A DNA stretch of 64,000 nt. Source: Lepiota brunneoincarnata (taxonomy: Eukaryota > Basidiomycota > Agaricomycetes > Agaricales > Agaricaceae). Location of the stretch: positions 1,240,001-1,304,000 of the forward strand of contig JAEBUN010000002.1 of NCBI GenBank assembly GCA_023014365.1, written 5' to 3'. The translations under genes and the position numbers were made by a program. The notes beneath the pieces are model-generated. The model was not told where the DNA came from and made no database searches. It saw only the letters and a program-made list of their open reading frames with translations. Positions within the stretch are counted from its first letter, which is position 1; every line of letters starts with the position of its first letter. Shown here piece after piece: positions 50,126-61,656 of this stretch.

Positions 50126-51461
50126 CTATTTTGATAAATTAAACAGCTCCACCGCGTTTCCTCCTCGAACTCCGTCCTTGTCCTCCTCCGTCCACCCCTG
50201 AACTGCGTCGATAGCTTCGAGGTTCTCAACGACACTCCTCCACTTTTGACTTTCACTCAACGGCGGGAAAAAAGGATGGTCTGTGCCAAATAGCATCTTT
50301 TTGCTTCCAACACTCCTATCCAATTTCTCTTTGATGTTGATGGACGAGCCCTGTTCATATCGTACGGCACGAGAGATAGTGTCACTGACGAAACCAAGTT
50401 CCTCTGGTCCGTATGCTACGGCGTCGAGATAGAGCTTTCCCAGGTAGTAACGTGCGTCGTGTTTGAGGCGAGAGGCAACGAGGGGATCATGGTCAATGCA
50501 GGACGCGAGACGCGAGGAGAGGGCCGGAAGTGCACCTCCTGAATGGGCGAGGAGAAGGCGGAGGTTGGGGAAGCGGTCAAAAACACCTGAGAGGATGAGT
50601 CTTGTGGCCGCCTGTGGCGCTATTTTAGGGTGACGAGACTACTGTGTCTTGGTGAGCAACTTACGATGGTCGTTTCGAAGGGGAAACCAAGAGCGAGAGG
50701 TAATACGTGTCCGTTGTCTTGATCTCCATACGCTTTCCCATCCACACCATAGTGGGGGTGTAAGAACACAACTAATCCAGCCTTCTCGATCGCTCCCCAA
50801 ACTGGGTCAAGGGCGGGATCATCTAGCCCCTTGCCCGTCCCCTTTGTGCCCATGATTAACCCTTTGAGGTGCGGGAGGGAAGAGATTTGATGAACAATCT
50901 CTAGCAGGGCAGTAATAGGAATGGATTGTACAAGGGGGAGGAGACCGAAGCCATACAGTCGTTTGAATTGGGTTTCGCCGGAAGAGAGAAGCGGTGAGGT
51001 AGAGCAATACTCCTCGAGATCGGCGTTGAGTTCTGAAGCAAGAGTGTGTGCTTGAGAGGCGGACAAAAAGTCGAGCCACGGGTTTGCAGTGCTATTCGTT
51101 TGTACATTTCACATCAGCCAAATTACTGTAAAACTTGAAAGGGTCGGGGAGATGCTGCTAACCTGACAACGGACACATCGATTTCATGTTTATCCATAAA
51201 CTTCAGTTTTTCTATACGTGATATCAGTAAGCTCTGACTGCTGAAAGTTTCTAATACTCATGGTGCACCCTCTCGATCCCAGTATTGTGGGCCAACGGGC
51301 CTGCCACCACTGGGCTCATGGTCTAGAATTAACAATCTTTCCTGTTGCGTGGTTGCGTCAGTACGAATGAAAGGGACGCTCGTCCTCTGGCGTAGGATAG
51401 AGGCATAATGAGGAAGGTAGACGTGAGTGTGGATATCGACCAGGAGTCTCTTGGCCGCCAT
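50126..51461 (-). CDS. ACMSD-family amidohydrolase (amidohydrolase_2)
   Basis: Metal-dependent decarboxylase of the aminocarboxymuconate-semialdehyde decarboxylase (ACMSD) group. Starts MAAKRLLVDIHTHVYLP, with the metal-binding HxH; then SGGRPVGPQYWDREG, KLKFMDKHEIDVSVVS and NPWLDFLSASQAHTLASELN. GLVVFLHPHYGVDGKAYG carries the third His, LRLLLAHSGGALPALSSRL the next, and KKMLFGTDHPFFPPL the metal-ligand Asp. It ends GGNAVELFNLSK. Three introns, near 51074-51163, 50611-50665 and 51215-51260. In vertebrates ACMSD diverts ACMS from spontaneous quinolinate formation. Its position tail-to-tail with QPRTase supports that role here, but related amidohydrolases act on other 2-hydroxy- or pyrimidine carboxylates, so the substrate is not certain. 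Confidence 0.82.
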
Positions 51462-51690
51462 GTGTGTGTACTAAGTAAAGGCAATGGGAAATATAACGTG
51501 CCAAAACCCTGACACTTATAACATCCCCTCCCTTCAGGCTTAACCAGATCTGGAATCGTTAGGTACACCAGCCTAGGTTCGTTGCTGGCCAGTATGTATG
51601 ACGGTACCGTAATGAACTGTTCGTTCTTTCCTACCCCAAGTGACTTCAACCCATTCTCCATATCCCTTGGCGTAGATAAGAGCAGTCACG

Positions 51691-52490
51691 ATGGAAACTG
51701 AGAGGCTCAGGCAGGTGGTGAGTACTTGGGTTTGCACAATAGCCTTGGGTAGAGTTGCCGAAAATTGAATGGTTGACTTTTTTTTCTTTTTCTTTCTCTT
51801 TCCTTTCCGCCGGCGTGTCTTGCTGTAGCTCGCCGACCTCTCCCACTCTCTTGTTCAGCTGCAGGGGCAGATTGAGAAAGCGAATCAATTGCTCGCCAGT
51901 ACTACTGCCCTTGTTGTCACTCCACCCCCGAGTCTGGAACATGGGCCAGGGGGAGGCTCACCTCCAGCCCTGCAACCCCGCATCGAATACCTCGAACGTC
52001 GGGTTGAGGAGCTAGAGGCGAGCGAACGAGAACTTACTACACATCTTGAAGATCTTTTACAGAGGCATAGGATGTGCGAGACTGAGATCGGTAGTGCCGT
52101 TCTGGCCAGAGAGGGGATAATGAGAAGGTACAGGCACTTGGTTCGGGTAGCAGTCGATCTGTTGCAGGTGGGTTTATCATTTTCTTCTTACCTCCCTCCA
52201 TCTTGTTCTCGTCACCTATCCAAAGGGATTGAGGCTCACCCTCTGATCATTAAATCATTTCACCACCGCTGAGTTTCATTTCGCTGATGATGAGGCTACA
52301 CCCTTCTTAGAGTTTGACCCAAGTATTCCCATTGGGTGAGGAGATCGACGAAGAAACCCGCAGTGCAGTTGAAGAAGACTTGAGGGAAAGATTGTACTCT
52401 TCCGACACTGAAACTTCCTCGAGCAGCAGTACTGCTCATCCACCAGCCACTGGAGCTCACTGGAGTCAGGGGCGCGAACAGGAAGAATGA
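51691..52490 (+). CDS. Small coiled-coil protein of unknown function
   Basis: Three exons (51691-51714 or -51717, 51829-52167, 52311-52490). Exon 1 encodes METERLRQ. Exon 2 gives LADLSHSLVQLQGQIEKANQ, a Pro-rich spacer, then a strong coiled coil IEYLERRVEELEASERELTT and HLEDLLQRHRMCETEIG. Exon 3 gives SLTQVFPLGEEIDEETRSAV, an acidic Ser-rich tail (SSDTETSSSSST) and ends GREQEE. All junctions are phase 0. About 180 residues; no domain recognised. The next gene starts within 16-60 bp on the same strand, so read-through or a fused transcript is possible. A cytoskeletal, kinetochore or trafficking role would only be a guess. Confidence 0.62.
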
Positions 52491-52506
52491 TGGAACAATT
52501 CAGTCA

Positions 52507-53514
52507 ATGGGCGTCCCTGATGAGCCTCAGACTGATCCCAGCAATATGGCTGAAACGAATCGTACGTCCGCCACTGAGTCGCCTGGCATCGGGCAAGAGG
52601 TGACTCTCCCTATTTGGGCGGTTCACTCGGGTTCGAGATGCCCTGGATGTGTCAAGGCCATGGCAGGGCCATTTGTTGAGGCCGACTTTCTGCGGCTTGG
52701 GTTTGACAGCGGTCAGGTGGGGTTCTCTTTTTTTTTTTTTTTTCTTCCAAGGCTGATTGTCGTTGCTGATTTGTTTGTTTGATAGCTTGACGACGTTTTC
52801 CAAAGGTAAAGGGTCTCTCACCGGGTTGCGCGTTGTGCTCATGTGCTATTCTTGCAGTCTAATTCTTCCACGGGATGTTCTTTGTCGACTTGCAGCGCCA
52901 CCGTCACCCGGGGCGCTTGGAAACACCAAGTTTGTCTTCCTATATGACCCACTCTATCTGGAATCAGGGACAAGGACATATATTTTGGACTGGGGCACAG
53001 CGCGTGCTAATAGGGAGGTTATAAGGTGGGTCCAGAATAATGCCAAGGGCGATGGAACCGCGGTGTTTCATACGTTCACATTCCCCACGAAAAAGGTGGG
53101 TGAGAAATTGAAGCTCCAGGCATGCCACCTGATTGGCCTCACTATATCTGATAGAAACGCTGGTACTATCTTGGTGGGCTGAGCTGGAACGTGGTCTCAT
53201 TCAACGATATTTGGCCCACGCTGAACGATCAGGTGCAGTTGCCATTTGGACTTGATTGGTGGGAGGGGTGTACGACTGATGCTGATTGTGATCAGTCTCG
53301 CATCAGCATTTCGAGGCAGTTGAGTGAACGCAGCCACGGGACGGTAAAACCAGAGGAGGTCGCAAGGCAGTTGGGTGATGGGCGGCTACAGCAGTTGTGC
53401 ATTGAGATTGCGAGTGCAAATGAAACGGAGACTGTGCAGGAGGTAGCGTCGCGGATGGGGCGGAGTCCGCGAGCGGTGAAGACGAAGAGGCGGATTGTAC
53501 CCGCAGAGCAATAA
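52507..53514 (+). CDS. Unknown protein with a 20-nt microexon
   Basis: Exon 1 (from 52507 or 52546) encodes QEVTLPIWAVHSGSRCPGCV, then FVEADFLRLGFDSGQ. A 20-nt exon at about 52788-52807 encodes LDDVFQ(S). The next exon has LILPRDVLCRLAAPPSP, TKFVFLYDPLYLESGTRTYI and FHTFTFPTKK. An intron 53096-53154 then joins KRWYYLGGLSWNVVSFNDIW, DWWEGCTTDADCD and EEVARQLGDGRLQQLCIEIA, ending RRIVPAEQ. The block FPTKKKRWYYLG resembles the 'xWxYLG' strand seen in Agaricomycete-specific domains of unknown function, but I cannot name the family. Intron 1 holds a run of 16 T (52728-52743). Start codon uncertain. Confidence 0.55.
52728..52743 (+). repeat. Poly-T run (16 T)
   Basis: Homopolymer within the first intron of the unknown gene 52507-53514; probably part of its polypyrimidine tract and a likely length polymorphism. 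Confidence 0.85.
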
Positions 53515-53697
53515 TAAGTATCGTTACTGTGTAAGTAGGAGATTTGTAGGCCCTGATCGAGGTGATCGGGGGGTGGAGAGTTGCTATGCCACTGGGCGTT
53601 AAGGATGAAAAACGGTTGATGTCTTCCGTCTGCCCTGCGTATTTATTCCTCCAACTTGGCACTGGTGGCCGAGCTTTTACCCTTGCGATGCTCTTTC

Positions 53698-55117
53698 CCT
53701 CTCTCGTTGGCTACTCCACATTCGTAGTCGGCGTTGTTACTTTTATTTTTTTCACCTATCCCCGTCCACATTCCATTTCGCATCCCACCACACTCCACCA
53801 CCATGAGCCCCGACAGGTCACCGTGACCGCTGCGATTACCACCACGACCACTGTCCTGACCAGTCGCATTGCGCTTTCGACCAAAGGCGCTCGTCCGTCT
53901 ACCGAGACAAGTCGTTTTCCCTTCTCGTCTGCTCGGCCTTCTTCCCGTCCTGTTTCTGTTTCTTCGGTTTCCATTCCTTCGATTTCGATTTCGATTTCGA
54001 TTTCTTCCATTCCATCTCCCTCGACAACCGAGTCCCCCGCTGTATCATCATCTCCCACCTCTTTCTCAACGCAGGCGCCTTCGACGACAACGTAAGCCTG
54101 CCGTCACCGGTGTCTGATCCGCTTTTGAAATTGATTCTCGTGATGCATAGCGCTGTATCTCCCCAAGTGTCGCTTGGTGCTGTCTCGAGCACAACTCCAG
54201 ATACGCTCGTCTTGGTACCCACCACCTTGGCTCTGCCCCCGGAATCCTCCCCCGCGCTCACTGAGAACGCTCTCCCAACATTTGCATCTGAGCTGTCGTC
54301 ACCTAGTACCCAAGTCCCTCTACCAACATCTCCTGGCGCAACAGAACGTGCTACCAGCTCCAGGTCAGTTTTATTTTTCTTCTCTGCGTCATCTGGAGCA
54401 TCGTCGGTTGATGACCGGACCTCGTTTCCCCCCTGCTTCCCCAATGACTGATATCTATCCCCTAGCGACAACAAATTCTGGAACAACAAAGCAGCCGTAG
54501 GGGGGACCTTCACTGTCGCAGCTCTTGTTTTCGTTGGAATCATCTCGGTCCTTGTCGCTACCTGTATCAAGCGCGCCAAGAAACGGCAGATCCGGAGACG
54601 CGACGAAGAGACATTCCGCAATTTGTTCGAGCCGGATCATAGTCCTGACTTGGACAGTCTGAACGACCCACCCCCAGACCCCTTCGCTGCAGGGGAAGTT
54701 ATTCAACGTCAGGGCAGCGGCGTATCTTTACCGACAATGGGCGGATCGGCAGTAAGAGCGGCGGCAGCTTACAGCACTGTCCACAATCCCGGTGACGAAA
54801 GTCACGGTCATTCCTCGTCCAACCACCACGGGTTCAGCAGTATCTCCTACCGTACTGGCACGCTTGACTTTATTCCATCAGGCCATCAGGAATCGCCGCT
54901 CTCCTATCAGTCTCAGAACCTATTGACCTCTCAACTACCCTACCTGTACAAACCCCCCTCAGCGGCCGTGCCGCCCCCCTCTGCCCGTCACGACCAGGAT
55001 TCCAACGTCCGCCAGGCCAATTCGGATGCCACTTATTATGCCGATCAAATTCACTCATATTATTATGGCCCTGGCGCGACCGCACCTCTTGGGAGGCCAT
55101 CTGCCTATGCGTTTTAA
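53698..55117 (+). CDS. Ser/Thr-rich single-pass membrane protein (possible wall sensor)
   Basis: The N-terminus MLFPSLVGYSTFVVGVVTFIFF is a likely signal peptide. A long ectodomain very rich in Ser/Thr/Pro follows, including an Ile-Ser run (SIPSISISISISSIPSPSTT) encoded by a TTTCGA microsatellite. An intron at about 54092-54150 rejoins PSTT|TAVSPQ; another at about 54362-54465 leads to DNKFWNNKAAVGGTFTVAAL. One transmembrane helix (FTVAALVFVGIISVLVATC) is followed by a stop-transfer cluster IKRAKKRQIRRRDEE. The cytosolic tail of about 180 residues contains PDPFAAGEVIQRQGS and Tyr/Pro motifs, ending PSAYAF. The layout resembles fungal wall-stress sensors (Mid2/Wsc-like) but no Wsc domain is present; sensor function is inference. 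The start could be further upstream (53562). Confidence 0.68.
53979..54004 (+). repeat. TTTCGA hexanucleotide microsatellite, coding
   Basis: About four copies of a TTTCGA unit inside the Ser-rich ectodomain gene; it encodes alternating Ile-Ser. Expected to vary in length among strains. Confidence 0.8.
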
Positions 55118-56588
55118 ACCTCTTAATATATTTACAGAAACAAGAATAAATGTTATGCCTTGTTTCCATGCTCGGTCGCCGAAGGCTTGACCGGTGGAAA
55201 GTAGCATGTAGGTGCTTTCGTTTGGAGAAGAAATGGGAGCATTGTAAAAGATATGTATTTGTGTGGATAGAAGTGACACTGTAGACTAGTTCATCTTTAT
55301 ATTATATTTTTTATTGTATCTCAAAAATACATTCGGTGTTTGCAGCACTCCTTTATGCCCTGGTTGTACGAGCCCCTGCTCGTTACTGCGGTGATTGGAT
55401 TTTTCAAATTTGACACCTCATCATCTCGGGCATCTGGCAGGTAAGTCCGTAAAATTTTGGCGATCGGTGGTGTATCGAGGCTCTGGCATATTGGCATGTC
55501 GACAGATGGAATGTAAAAATATGGCCAAGTAGACGCGGGAGGGGGGGGGGATGGATATATGGGAGTTAAATCGACGGAAGGGTGTATCTGGGTACCCAGT
55601 CAACTTCCATCAAAAGACACAACAAGCCGAAGAGTGACACACCCGAGGAGAGTCCCAGTCTCACTGCGGGTTGGCAGGGCCGTCACTACTACCAGGAGGG
55701 GGTATTATCGCCAGGAGTGGGCTGCTTGATGTCATGCATAGGGACGTAGGGGGGAAATGCGATGTAATCCAGAACACTTTAGAACGAAGCGGAGATATGG
55801 AATGAATGGTACCTGAATCTGGCCAATCAATAATCCCTGCTAGTGTTTTCCGGCAAAGTCAGCAGACTTCAAGTGCTCCGCCTCCAGCCGCAAATTCGAA
55901 TATTATTCTCTTGTATCCTTTCAGAGCAGACTAGCGGGTGACTGATGGGGTCCTGGGGGGTGAGCCGAGGGAATCACCAGTCGGTTTTCTCTCCTCTCCA
56001 GGTTTGACTGTGGGCGTTGATGATTCACACTTGCTCTCATAGTGGTCCCGCCCCGCGTTGAGCAATGGAACATGAACGAAGGAAAGATGTACTGCTCAGG
56101 TCTGTCTGGTTTTCGGGGCTCTGATCCTATCGTCATCCACCATATCGTCGTTGTTTTCGCTCTCGGGATATTAAGCTATTGCCCTACTCCGCCGCGTTTG
56201 AGCTTTGCATGGGCATAGCTTGTTAACTCGGGCCAGTCGGAAACGAAGTGGCATATTCCGTTCAATTGAACATCTTTTGCATGTCACACACGTGGCGGAC
56301 CAACTGCTGTTACATGATCCAGAGCATTCTACCAGGAAGCGTTGGTGGCCTTTGTTTTTGGTTGAACAGATTGTGAATGGTGAAAATAAGTACCGGGTTG
56401 GGCAAAGTGGTGGGAAATGTTAGGTTGCAAATCTAGCATAGCATAATCAGGGTATGTTAACAAAATGTGTGCGCCAGTGTACGTATACGGTATACGGAGA
56501 TCAGGGAAGATACAAGCAAAGCATTACGAGTCGGAAAAGGAGCGGCTATTTGAAGATATAAATAGGGCGACTATCGAAAAAAAAAAAG
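55118..56588. other. 1.5 kb intergenic region
   Basis: Lies between the 3' ends of the membrane-protein gene and the small Asn/Pro-rich gene. It contains 3' UTR sequence, a run of 10 G near 55541-55550 and AT-rich stretches near 55290-55330. Open frames on both strands are short and without domain signal. No RNA gene, repeat family or transposon trace seen. Confidence 0.45.
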
Positions 56589-56976
56589 TCAGTGGTAAGG
56601 ATTATAATTTGTCCACCCGTTTTGCCCTCTGTTGTCCATTGAATGAGGTGCGGCCGGATAATATGGATACTGTCCTTCCGTAACCAGTATTTGTGGCATT
56701 GTGTTATTGGTACCTGCGGGGTAGCTCGGCGTCGGGCTCCTAATCCCAGTACTGTACGAGGCGGCGGCATGGGGGTTATAAGATGTGCCAGCACCAGAAG
56801 GAAGTTGACTGAGCCAGTTTGGTGGATTTATTATGTTTGGTTGATTTGATTGGAAATTTGACATTGATGGACTGGGCGGGATCCGATGACTAGAGGACAA
56901 AATATAAACATGTGTGATTTTCATCGGAGGTAGGTTTCACATACGGTTGGCGGCGCTGTTCGGTTCGACCAGGCAT
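56589..56976 (-). CDS. Small Pro/Asn/Tyr-rich protein, two exons
   Basis: Exon 1 MPGRTEQRRQP (start at 56976) joins HRIPPSPSMSNFQSNQPN across a gtatgt...ctctag intron (about 56893-56943). The rest is low complexity, rich in Pro, Asn, Ser and Tyr (PPNWLSQLPSGAG, QYPYYPAAPHSMDNRGQ) and ends GWTNYNPYH. About 110 residues. No domain. The composition suggests a disordered, possibly phase-separating or interaction-mediating peptide (inference). It lies just downstream of the repeat protein at about 57000-58170 on the same strand and could also be an alternative 3' part of that gene. Confidence 0.5.
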
Positions 56977-56999
56977 GGTGAGGTGAGCAGAAACGGCTG

Positions 57000-58170
57000 A
57001 ACTACATTACGCGAAGGGATCAGGGAACCTCGCTAGTCCTACAGTTTGACTGGGGAAACGTACTTGTAGAATGCGGCCGCATTGTAAACTGGTTGCGGCT
57101 GTGCATCATTTACCTTTGTCGCAGGACCTTTCCCATACGCCGCCGACAATTCGAAATTAAGTCGAGGAAGAGCAGTGCTCTGCGGCAGTACTGAATGCCG
57201 ATAACCATTTCGAGGAGTCAGCTGACTGGGAACTTCATAATTCGTCGATCTCGTCTCTGGACTGGGTCGGAGAGAGTACCTGGAGTCATTGCGTATCGAA
57301 TATGGGGGTGTGCTATCCTGGGGTGTTGTCGCTCGCAGTTGGTAAGAAGTGTCTACATTGAGGCTGGTCTGGGGATTTGTCTGAACAGGTAACGAAAGAG
57401 GCCGGGATATCGATGGTGGCGGGCCGGCCTCCGAAATCGCGGGCGCAGAAATGCGCCTCGCACTGTCATAAGGACTAGACAATCGGCCTTCATTAGATGA
57501 AGGGAACGGAGGGGGTGCAAGCTGAGATCGAGGTGGTGGAGGTGCGGGCACGGTGGTCAATTCTCCAGCTGACCAAGACTGATCAGGATAGGGATCGGGC
57601 AAAGCAGGGCTTGGAGAAGTAGCTGTCCAATCCTGCTCAGAATAAGGATCAGGTAGAGTTTGGATTGGAGAAGTAGCTGCCCAGTCCTGCTCGGAATAAG
57701 GGTTTGGAAGCGTTGCAGAACTCGCCGAGGTAGAGGAGGGGCCTGGGGTATACGCAGGTGCAGCCGATCTCACCGCCTCCGAAGTGGATGCCTCGGCTCC
57801 CTCTGCTTCTGCGAGCCAAGACGGTTTCTGTTTCCCAGCTGGGGTAGGAGACGCTCCTCCCGAAGGGTTCTTCTTGTGAATCCGGAGAGGCAAGGGTGCT
57901 ACCGCTAGCTTCGTTCTTCAATGGTCTGTTTGAGCCTCCGTCGTGGACCCGGGGATCTCTGTGGTCCCTCAGCGAGAGCTTGTTCAATCCGCTAGCTGCC
58001 GACTCAAAGACGGCCTCATCCCATACTTCCCATGCATCTTCCTCGTGCTGGGGCTGGGCTCGGTGTGTAGCAAGGGACAGCTCCGCCGCTGTTGATATTT
58101 TTTGGTCGAACTCCTGCTCGGAGTATGCTGGTGGGGGAGGGGATCCAGTGGGATCGTCGAAATGGTTCAT
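57000..58170 (-). CDS. Disordered Pro/Ser-rich protein with 18-residue tandem repeats
   Basis: Starts MNHFDDPTGSPPPPAYSEQE (PPPPAY could bind WW domains), then EEDAWEVWDEAVFESAASGL and NKLSLRDHRDPR. A phase-0 intron (about 57877-57952) switches frame to KNPSGGASPTPAGKQKPSWL. A tandem repeat follows (LPDPYSEQDWTATSPSPA; 2.6 copies of 54 nt, 57570 to about 57712), then a Pro-rich stretch and YSLRPSPETRSTNYEVPSQL. The last exon is uncertain: the frame to AFYKYVSPVKL stops at 57039, but a gtacgt donor there suggests a further short exon ending near 57005. About 330-350 residues. No catalytic domain; probably a scaffold or adaptor (inference). Confidence 0.6.
57570..57712 (-). repeat. 54-nt in-frame tandem repeat (2.6 copies)
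   Basis: Units at 57570-57623, 57624-57677 and a partial third to about 57712. Each encodes an 18-residue PYSEQDW...LPD unit. The copies differ at several bases, so this is not a very recent duplication. Confidence 0.8.
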
Positions 58171-58489
58171 GGCAAAAAGTCGTGGGATGTGTTAAAGCAA
58201 ACGTCCAAGCAACCGCCTTTAACGGGTCTACCAGGTACTTAGCTCAGGGACGCTCGGGAACAGCCATCCCGCACGGCCTCGTGTCTTCCGCTGGGCGCTA
58301 ACATATATTCATATAACCCCTGATAAACTTCAACATTTCAACATCCGCAGAGTTACCGATTTGCGATCGACTTTGTAACAACATTCATTAGAAAGAAAAA
58401 CACAGCGCAATCCACTTGATAGGGAGAGGGAAGGGCAAAGCAAAAATATGATACAGATATAGCAGAGCGAAGTAGAGCAGTCAGATGTT
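58171..58489. other. Intergenic gap between the repeat protein and the PDK-type kinase
   Basis: About 320 bases comprising the promoter of the repeat-protein gene and the 3' UTR of the kinase gene. No coding signal or RNA gene seen. Confidence 0.5.
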
Positions 58490-60424
58490 TCAGACCTCAA
58501 TGCCTTCTAAGCTTGTTCCCTGATTGATAAAAATCAGCAGAAGATCCGGATTGCGGTCTTGTAGAGATGAGGTTGTGCTCACAAGCTTAGGAAGGCGTAG
58601 GTAGACGTCAGTCCCTGCACCAAGATAAGACTTTGCGCAATTTAACATTTAGCAACATACCCCAGCCGTCCAAAGATACTAGTTCCAGAGAGCCGCCGAA
58701 ATAGCTAGTTTCATAACTATGAGTGACTGGAATCACAGATAACCTCCGTAACCTACGTGGCGAATATGTTACTCATCGGAAGTCCAATGCCAATTCGAGG
58801 GTGAATCTCAATACTTGCTTTGGGCGCCTCCGTCTCCCGCGGTTTAGCCTGGTTCCATCGGTGAACCTGCTCAGCAACCGTAGCGCGAAGTCCTCCCTCA
58901 CTCGTGCTAGCAGACCGTAGAGCACCGATCCGAGAATGCTCCATCCGTGTTGCATTGCGCAAGTGAGAGAATGAGAAGAGGTCAGAGGGTACCCTGATCT
59001 GATTTTCAGATGTAAAGAGCCCGCCACCTGAATAGAGGCAATCAGGCTATCATCTGTAAAGCAGAAAAACCTCGAGTGCTGACCTCGATCCGATATTCGG
59101 ATGCTGATATCATTCTCACCGGCAGCAATGGTAGCTCGAATCGGAGGTAGCGAAGAATTGTCCTGGTGAGCCATAAGAGTAGCTCTCATTGACTGTCAAA
59201 GGGCTCAATCGATCGAGCAACGTCCCAAAAAACAGTCATGACATACATTCTTTAGCAACTCGAAGACAATGTACCTGGATAGATGATAAGTTTGAGAGAG
59301 ATGGTTGGCAGATGTCGCTCACTCAAGGTGCTCCCTAATATATGAAAACTGCGCGTCCAGGTGACCCTCGATAATCACCTCCGGCCAGTGCTGGACTTGC
59401 ATTTCCTCTCCCTGGAAGTCTTCCACCCAAGTGGGACGCTGTCTAAGTAGCCTAACACACCGCTCTATGCTCTTCTTAGCTTGCAACCCAGTGAAAATAA
59501 TACCAACGTGAGGTTCCCCTGACGCCTCTTTCTTGCGGCGTCCCATGAATATTTCTGTGAGAGCAATATGATGCTCGGCTAACACTCTCCGCGAGATGCG
59601 AGAAACCAGCATCCGACGCATGACAGAATCCAGTTCGTCGGGTGCGAGATAAGGAGATGAGAGTGAGAGTCCCAAAGAGAGGTTGGGAATCACGATGGCA
59701 CTTGGGAAACGAGGTAAGATGGATCTTCTTAAGAACACAGTAAACTCACTGTTCATCTAAGAGGCCTGCGACAAATTCGCAAAACTTGTCGTTTTCTGCA
59801 AGGGTAGTGATAGGAGGGTAGCGGCGGAACCTATTTGCAGAGGACCCATGAGCCATAGCCATTAGGCTTCAGCACCAACCCACTTCTCGAATGCGGACCA
59901 ATATAACTAGAATGCTCTATGTTAGGGCAGTCCCTCAAAAAAGGTGAGAAAATGAGCAACGTACCTCGTATACTTTAGCAACACCTTCTTGGGTCACTAC
60001 TACGTAGGGCAGTGTTTGAAGATCACGGAGACGGTGGGCAATCCGTACAGGCAGTTCCGTGCGCACATAATTGGCGCTCTGAAACAAAAATCGTCAAGAC
60101 ACTGAACAATCGACGGGATAACCACAAAACCACCTTGATGAGGCGCTCCTCGTTCATATGACGGCCATAGAAAACCTAGCATCCACAACCCCGGCAGAAT
60201 AATGCGGGTCTTAGCGACCCCTTCACGGATGAGGGCTTGGTGGTACGCACGAGCTGCCGAAGAGTGAGTCTTTGTGCCTCCTTTGAAGCGTAGAGCTCGA
60301 GCTGGCGGTTCTGGTAAAAGTGGCGAGGTGCAGATGGAGCGGAGGATTCGTGACAGGCGAGCACGAGAACATAGCGCTGGGGCGTGATGGATCTTTTCAA
60401 GGCTCGACTTGCATTGTTGAACAT
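58490..60424 (-). CDS. Mitochondrial pyruvate/branched-chain ketoacid dehydrogenase kinase
   Basis: GHKL-fold protein kinase that phosphorylates and inactivates a mitochondrial ketoacid dehydrogenase (Pkp1/Pkp2 family in fungi). MFNNASRALKRSITPQRYVL is a basic mitochondrial targeting sequence. HFYQNRQLELYASKEAQRLT, LRQLVFFGRHMNEERLIKSA and VRIAHRLRDLQTLPYVVVTQ are the helical-domain signatures. RRVLAEHHIALTEI carries the conserved His region; EVIIEGHLDAQFSYIREHLE leads, after an intron, to YIVFELLKNSMRATLMAH with the N-box. ENDISIRISDRG is the G1 box and a following block is IGIGLPMSNIFATYVGYGG (G2). It ends LGTNLEGIEV. An insertion between the G1 and G2 boxes (about 58780-58960) is longer than in animals. 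At least seven introns. Confidence 0.87.
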
Positions 60425-60611
60425 ATTGAGCTGAAGTATATCGGCATGGGCTGGGGTTTCCTGGAAAGCGTGGGGAAGGTCAGGGCATCTGTTGAGCGAC
60501 GGGTATGGTGGTCAGACGAAGCCCAAGGGTCCATCATGGCATGGTGTGTGACATATTATTACTCCTCTTTCTGACTCAAGCCATCCAGGTATTATTTCTG
60601 TACTACGACTG

Positions 60612-61656
60612 CTACAGAATACCCTCTGAGCGCAGGGCGCCCAGAATTACAAAGGCTGAGCGGCGATCACGGTCAAGTCCAACCCAGTCACCCCGCTTGC
60701 TCTCGGGTATGTCTTCATGCCCTACCACGTACATATCGTCTGTTTTCATGACTTCGACCTCTTGACCCCGCTTTTCATCTTCTTCGCGTGTGTACATCGA
60801 GTCCTCCCATTGTGTCTCGCTCATTGTCACCGCCACTGTTTTTGCATCACGTACGTTAGGCAGAATTGATGTCAGGAGATTGGAAAGTAATTCCGATGTC
60901 CCGTCGAGATTAGATGAGTGTAGAACAGGCAAAGGCAAATACTCGGCCTAATAAACAGTCAGTTGAGCAGTTGACAAGGTAAATATGTGGAGAGAAACGC
61001 ACCTCGAGAAGCATGCCCTTTACTGCGCCTCCAGCGAGTATGACATTCCCCACTCGCACTACCCAGTCATTTCCGATGGCATATGTATGGCCATCGATGA
61101 AGATATGCGGACTGGCTGCTTGGGCACCTCTTTGTGGGGCACTGGGTCCTTGTCGTGCAGACACCCACCTGGCTTTTAGTTGAGCCAGGAGCTGTTCAAG
61201 GGCACTAGGTGGTCGGAAGTGTGAGGAATGTGGTGCGATAATGGGTGCATCCTTGGAGATAAGCCGCCTTCCTGGCCTGGGGGGGCTGCCGCAAGTACTT
61301 CGGACCTCATGGGTGCCGCAGGATCTTCCAAAAGCACAAACACGTTTTCATCCATAGTCAGGGCACACATGATTCGTTCTGGAGTATTCTGAAAACCGGG
61401 AATCTGGCCTATCGTGGAGCGATATGACCTGATGGACAAGTGCCATTTACCTCGATATGAACCCTGATCCTTTGTGTGTGAATACTTTCGACGCTCTAAT
61501 GCAGCTGGGCGTCATACGTTATGGTTCATTACAATGTTCTCCCGAACGAGCTGGAGTCCTGTTGGAGGGGCGTTGATCCATCGGGCCAAACTTTGGAATC
61601 TGAATTAACAAGTAGCACTGGCAGGAATGAAAGCACATGCACCCTGTAAAACCCAT
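60612..61656 (-). CDS. MED20: Mediator complex subunit 20
   Basis: Head-module Mediator subunit (yeast Srb2), required for RNA polymerase II pre-initiation. Exon 1 MGFTG joins FQSLARWINAPPTGLQLVRE, typical of Med20. Then ESIHTQRIRVHIE joins NTPERIMCALTMDENVFVLL (intron about 61389-61450). KDAPIIAPHSSHFRPPSALE follows, and IFIDGHTYAIGNDWVVRVGN, VILAGGAVKGMLLEAEYLPL and LLSNLLTSILPNVRDAKTVA form the conserved beta-barrel. It ends RSAFVILGALRSEGIL. About 260 residues. Head-to-head with ORC4 (117 bp between ATGs). Confidence 0.85.

Noticed and set aside
57649..57893. Apparent frameshift between the N-terminal and repeat parts of the disordered protein
   Set aside because: A phase-0 gtccac...cacaag intron joins both frames, so no frameshift is needed.
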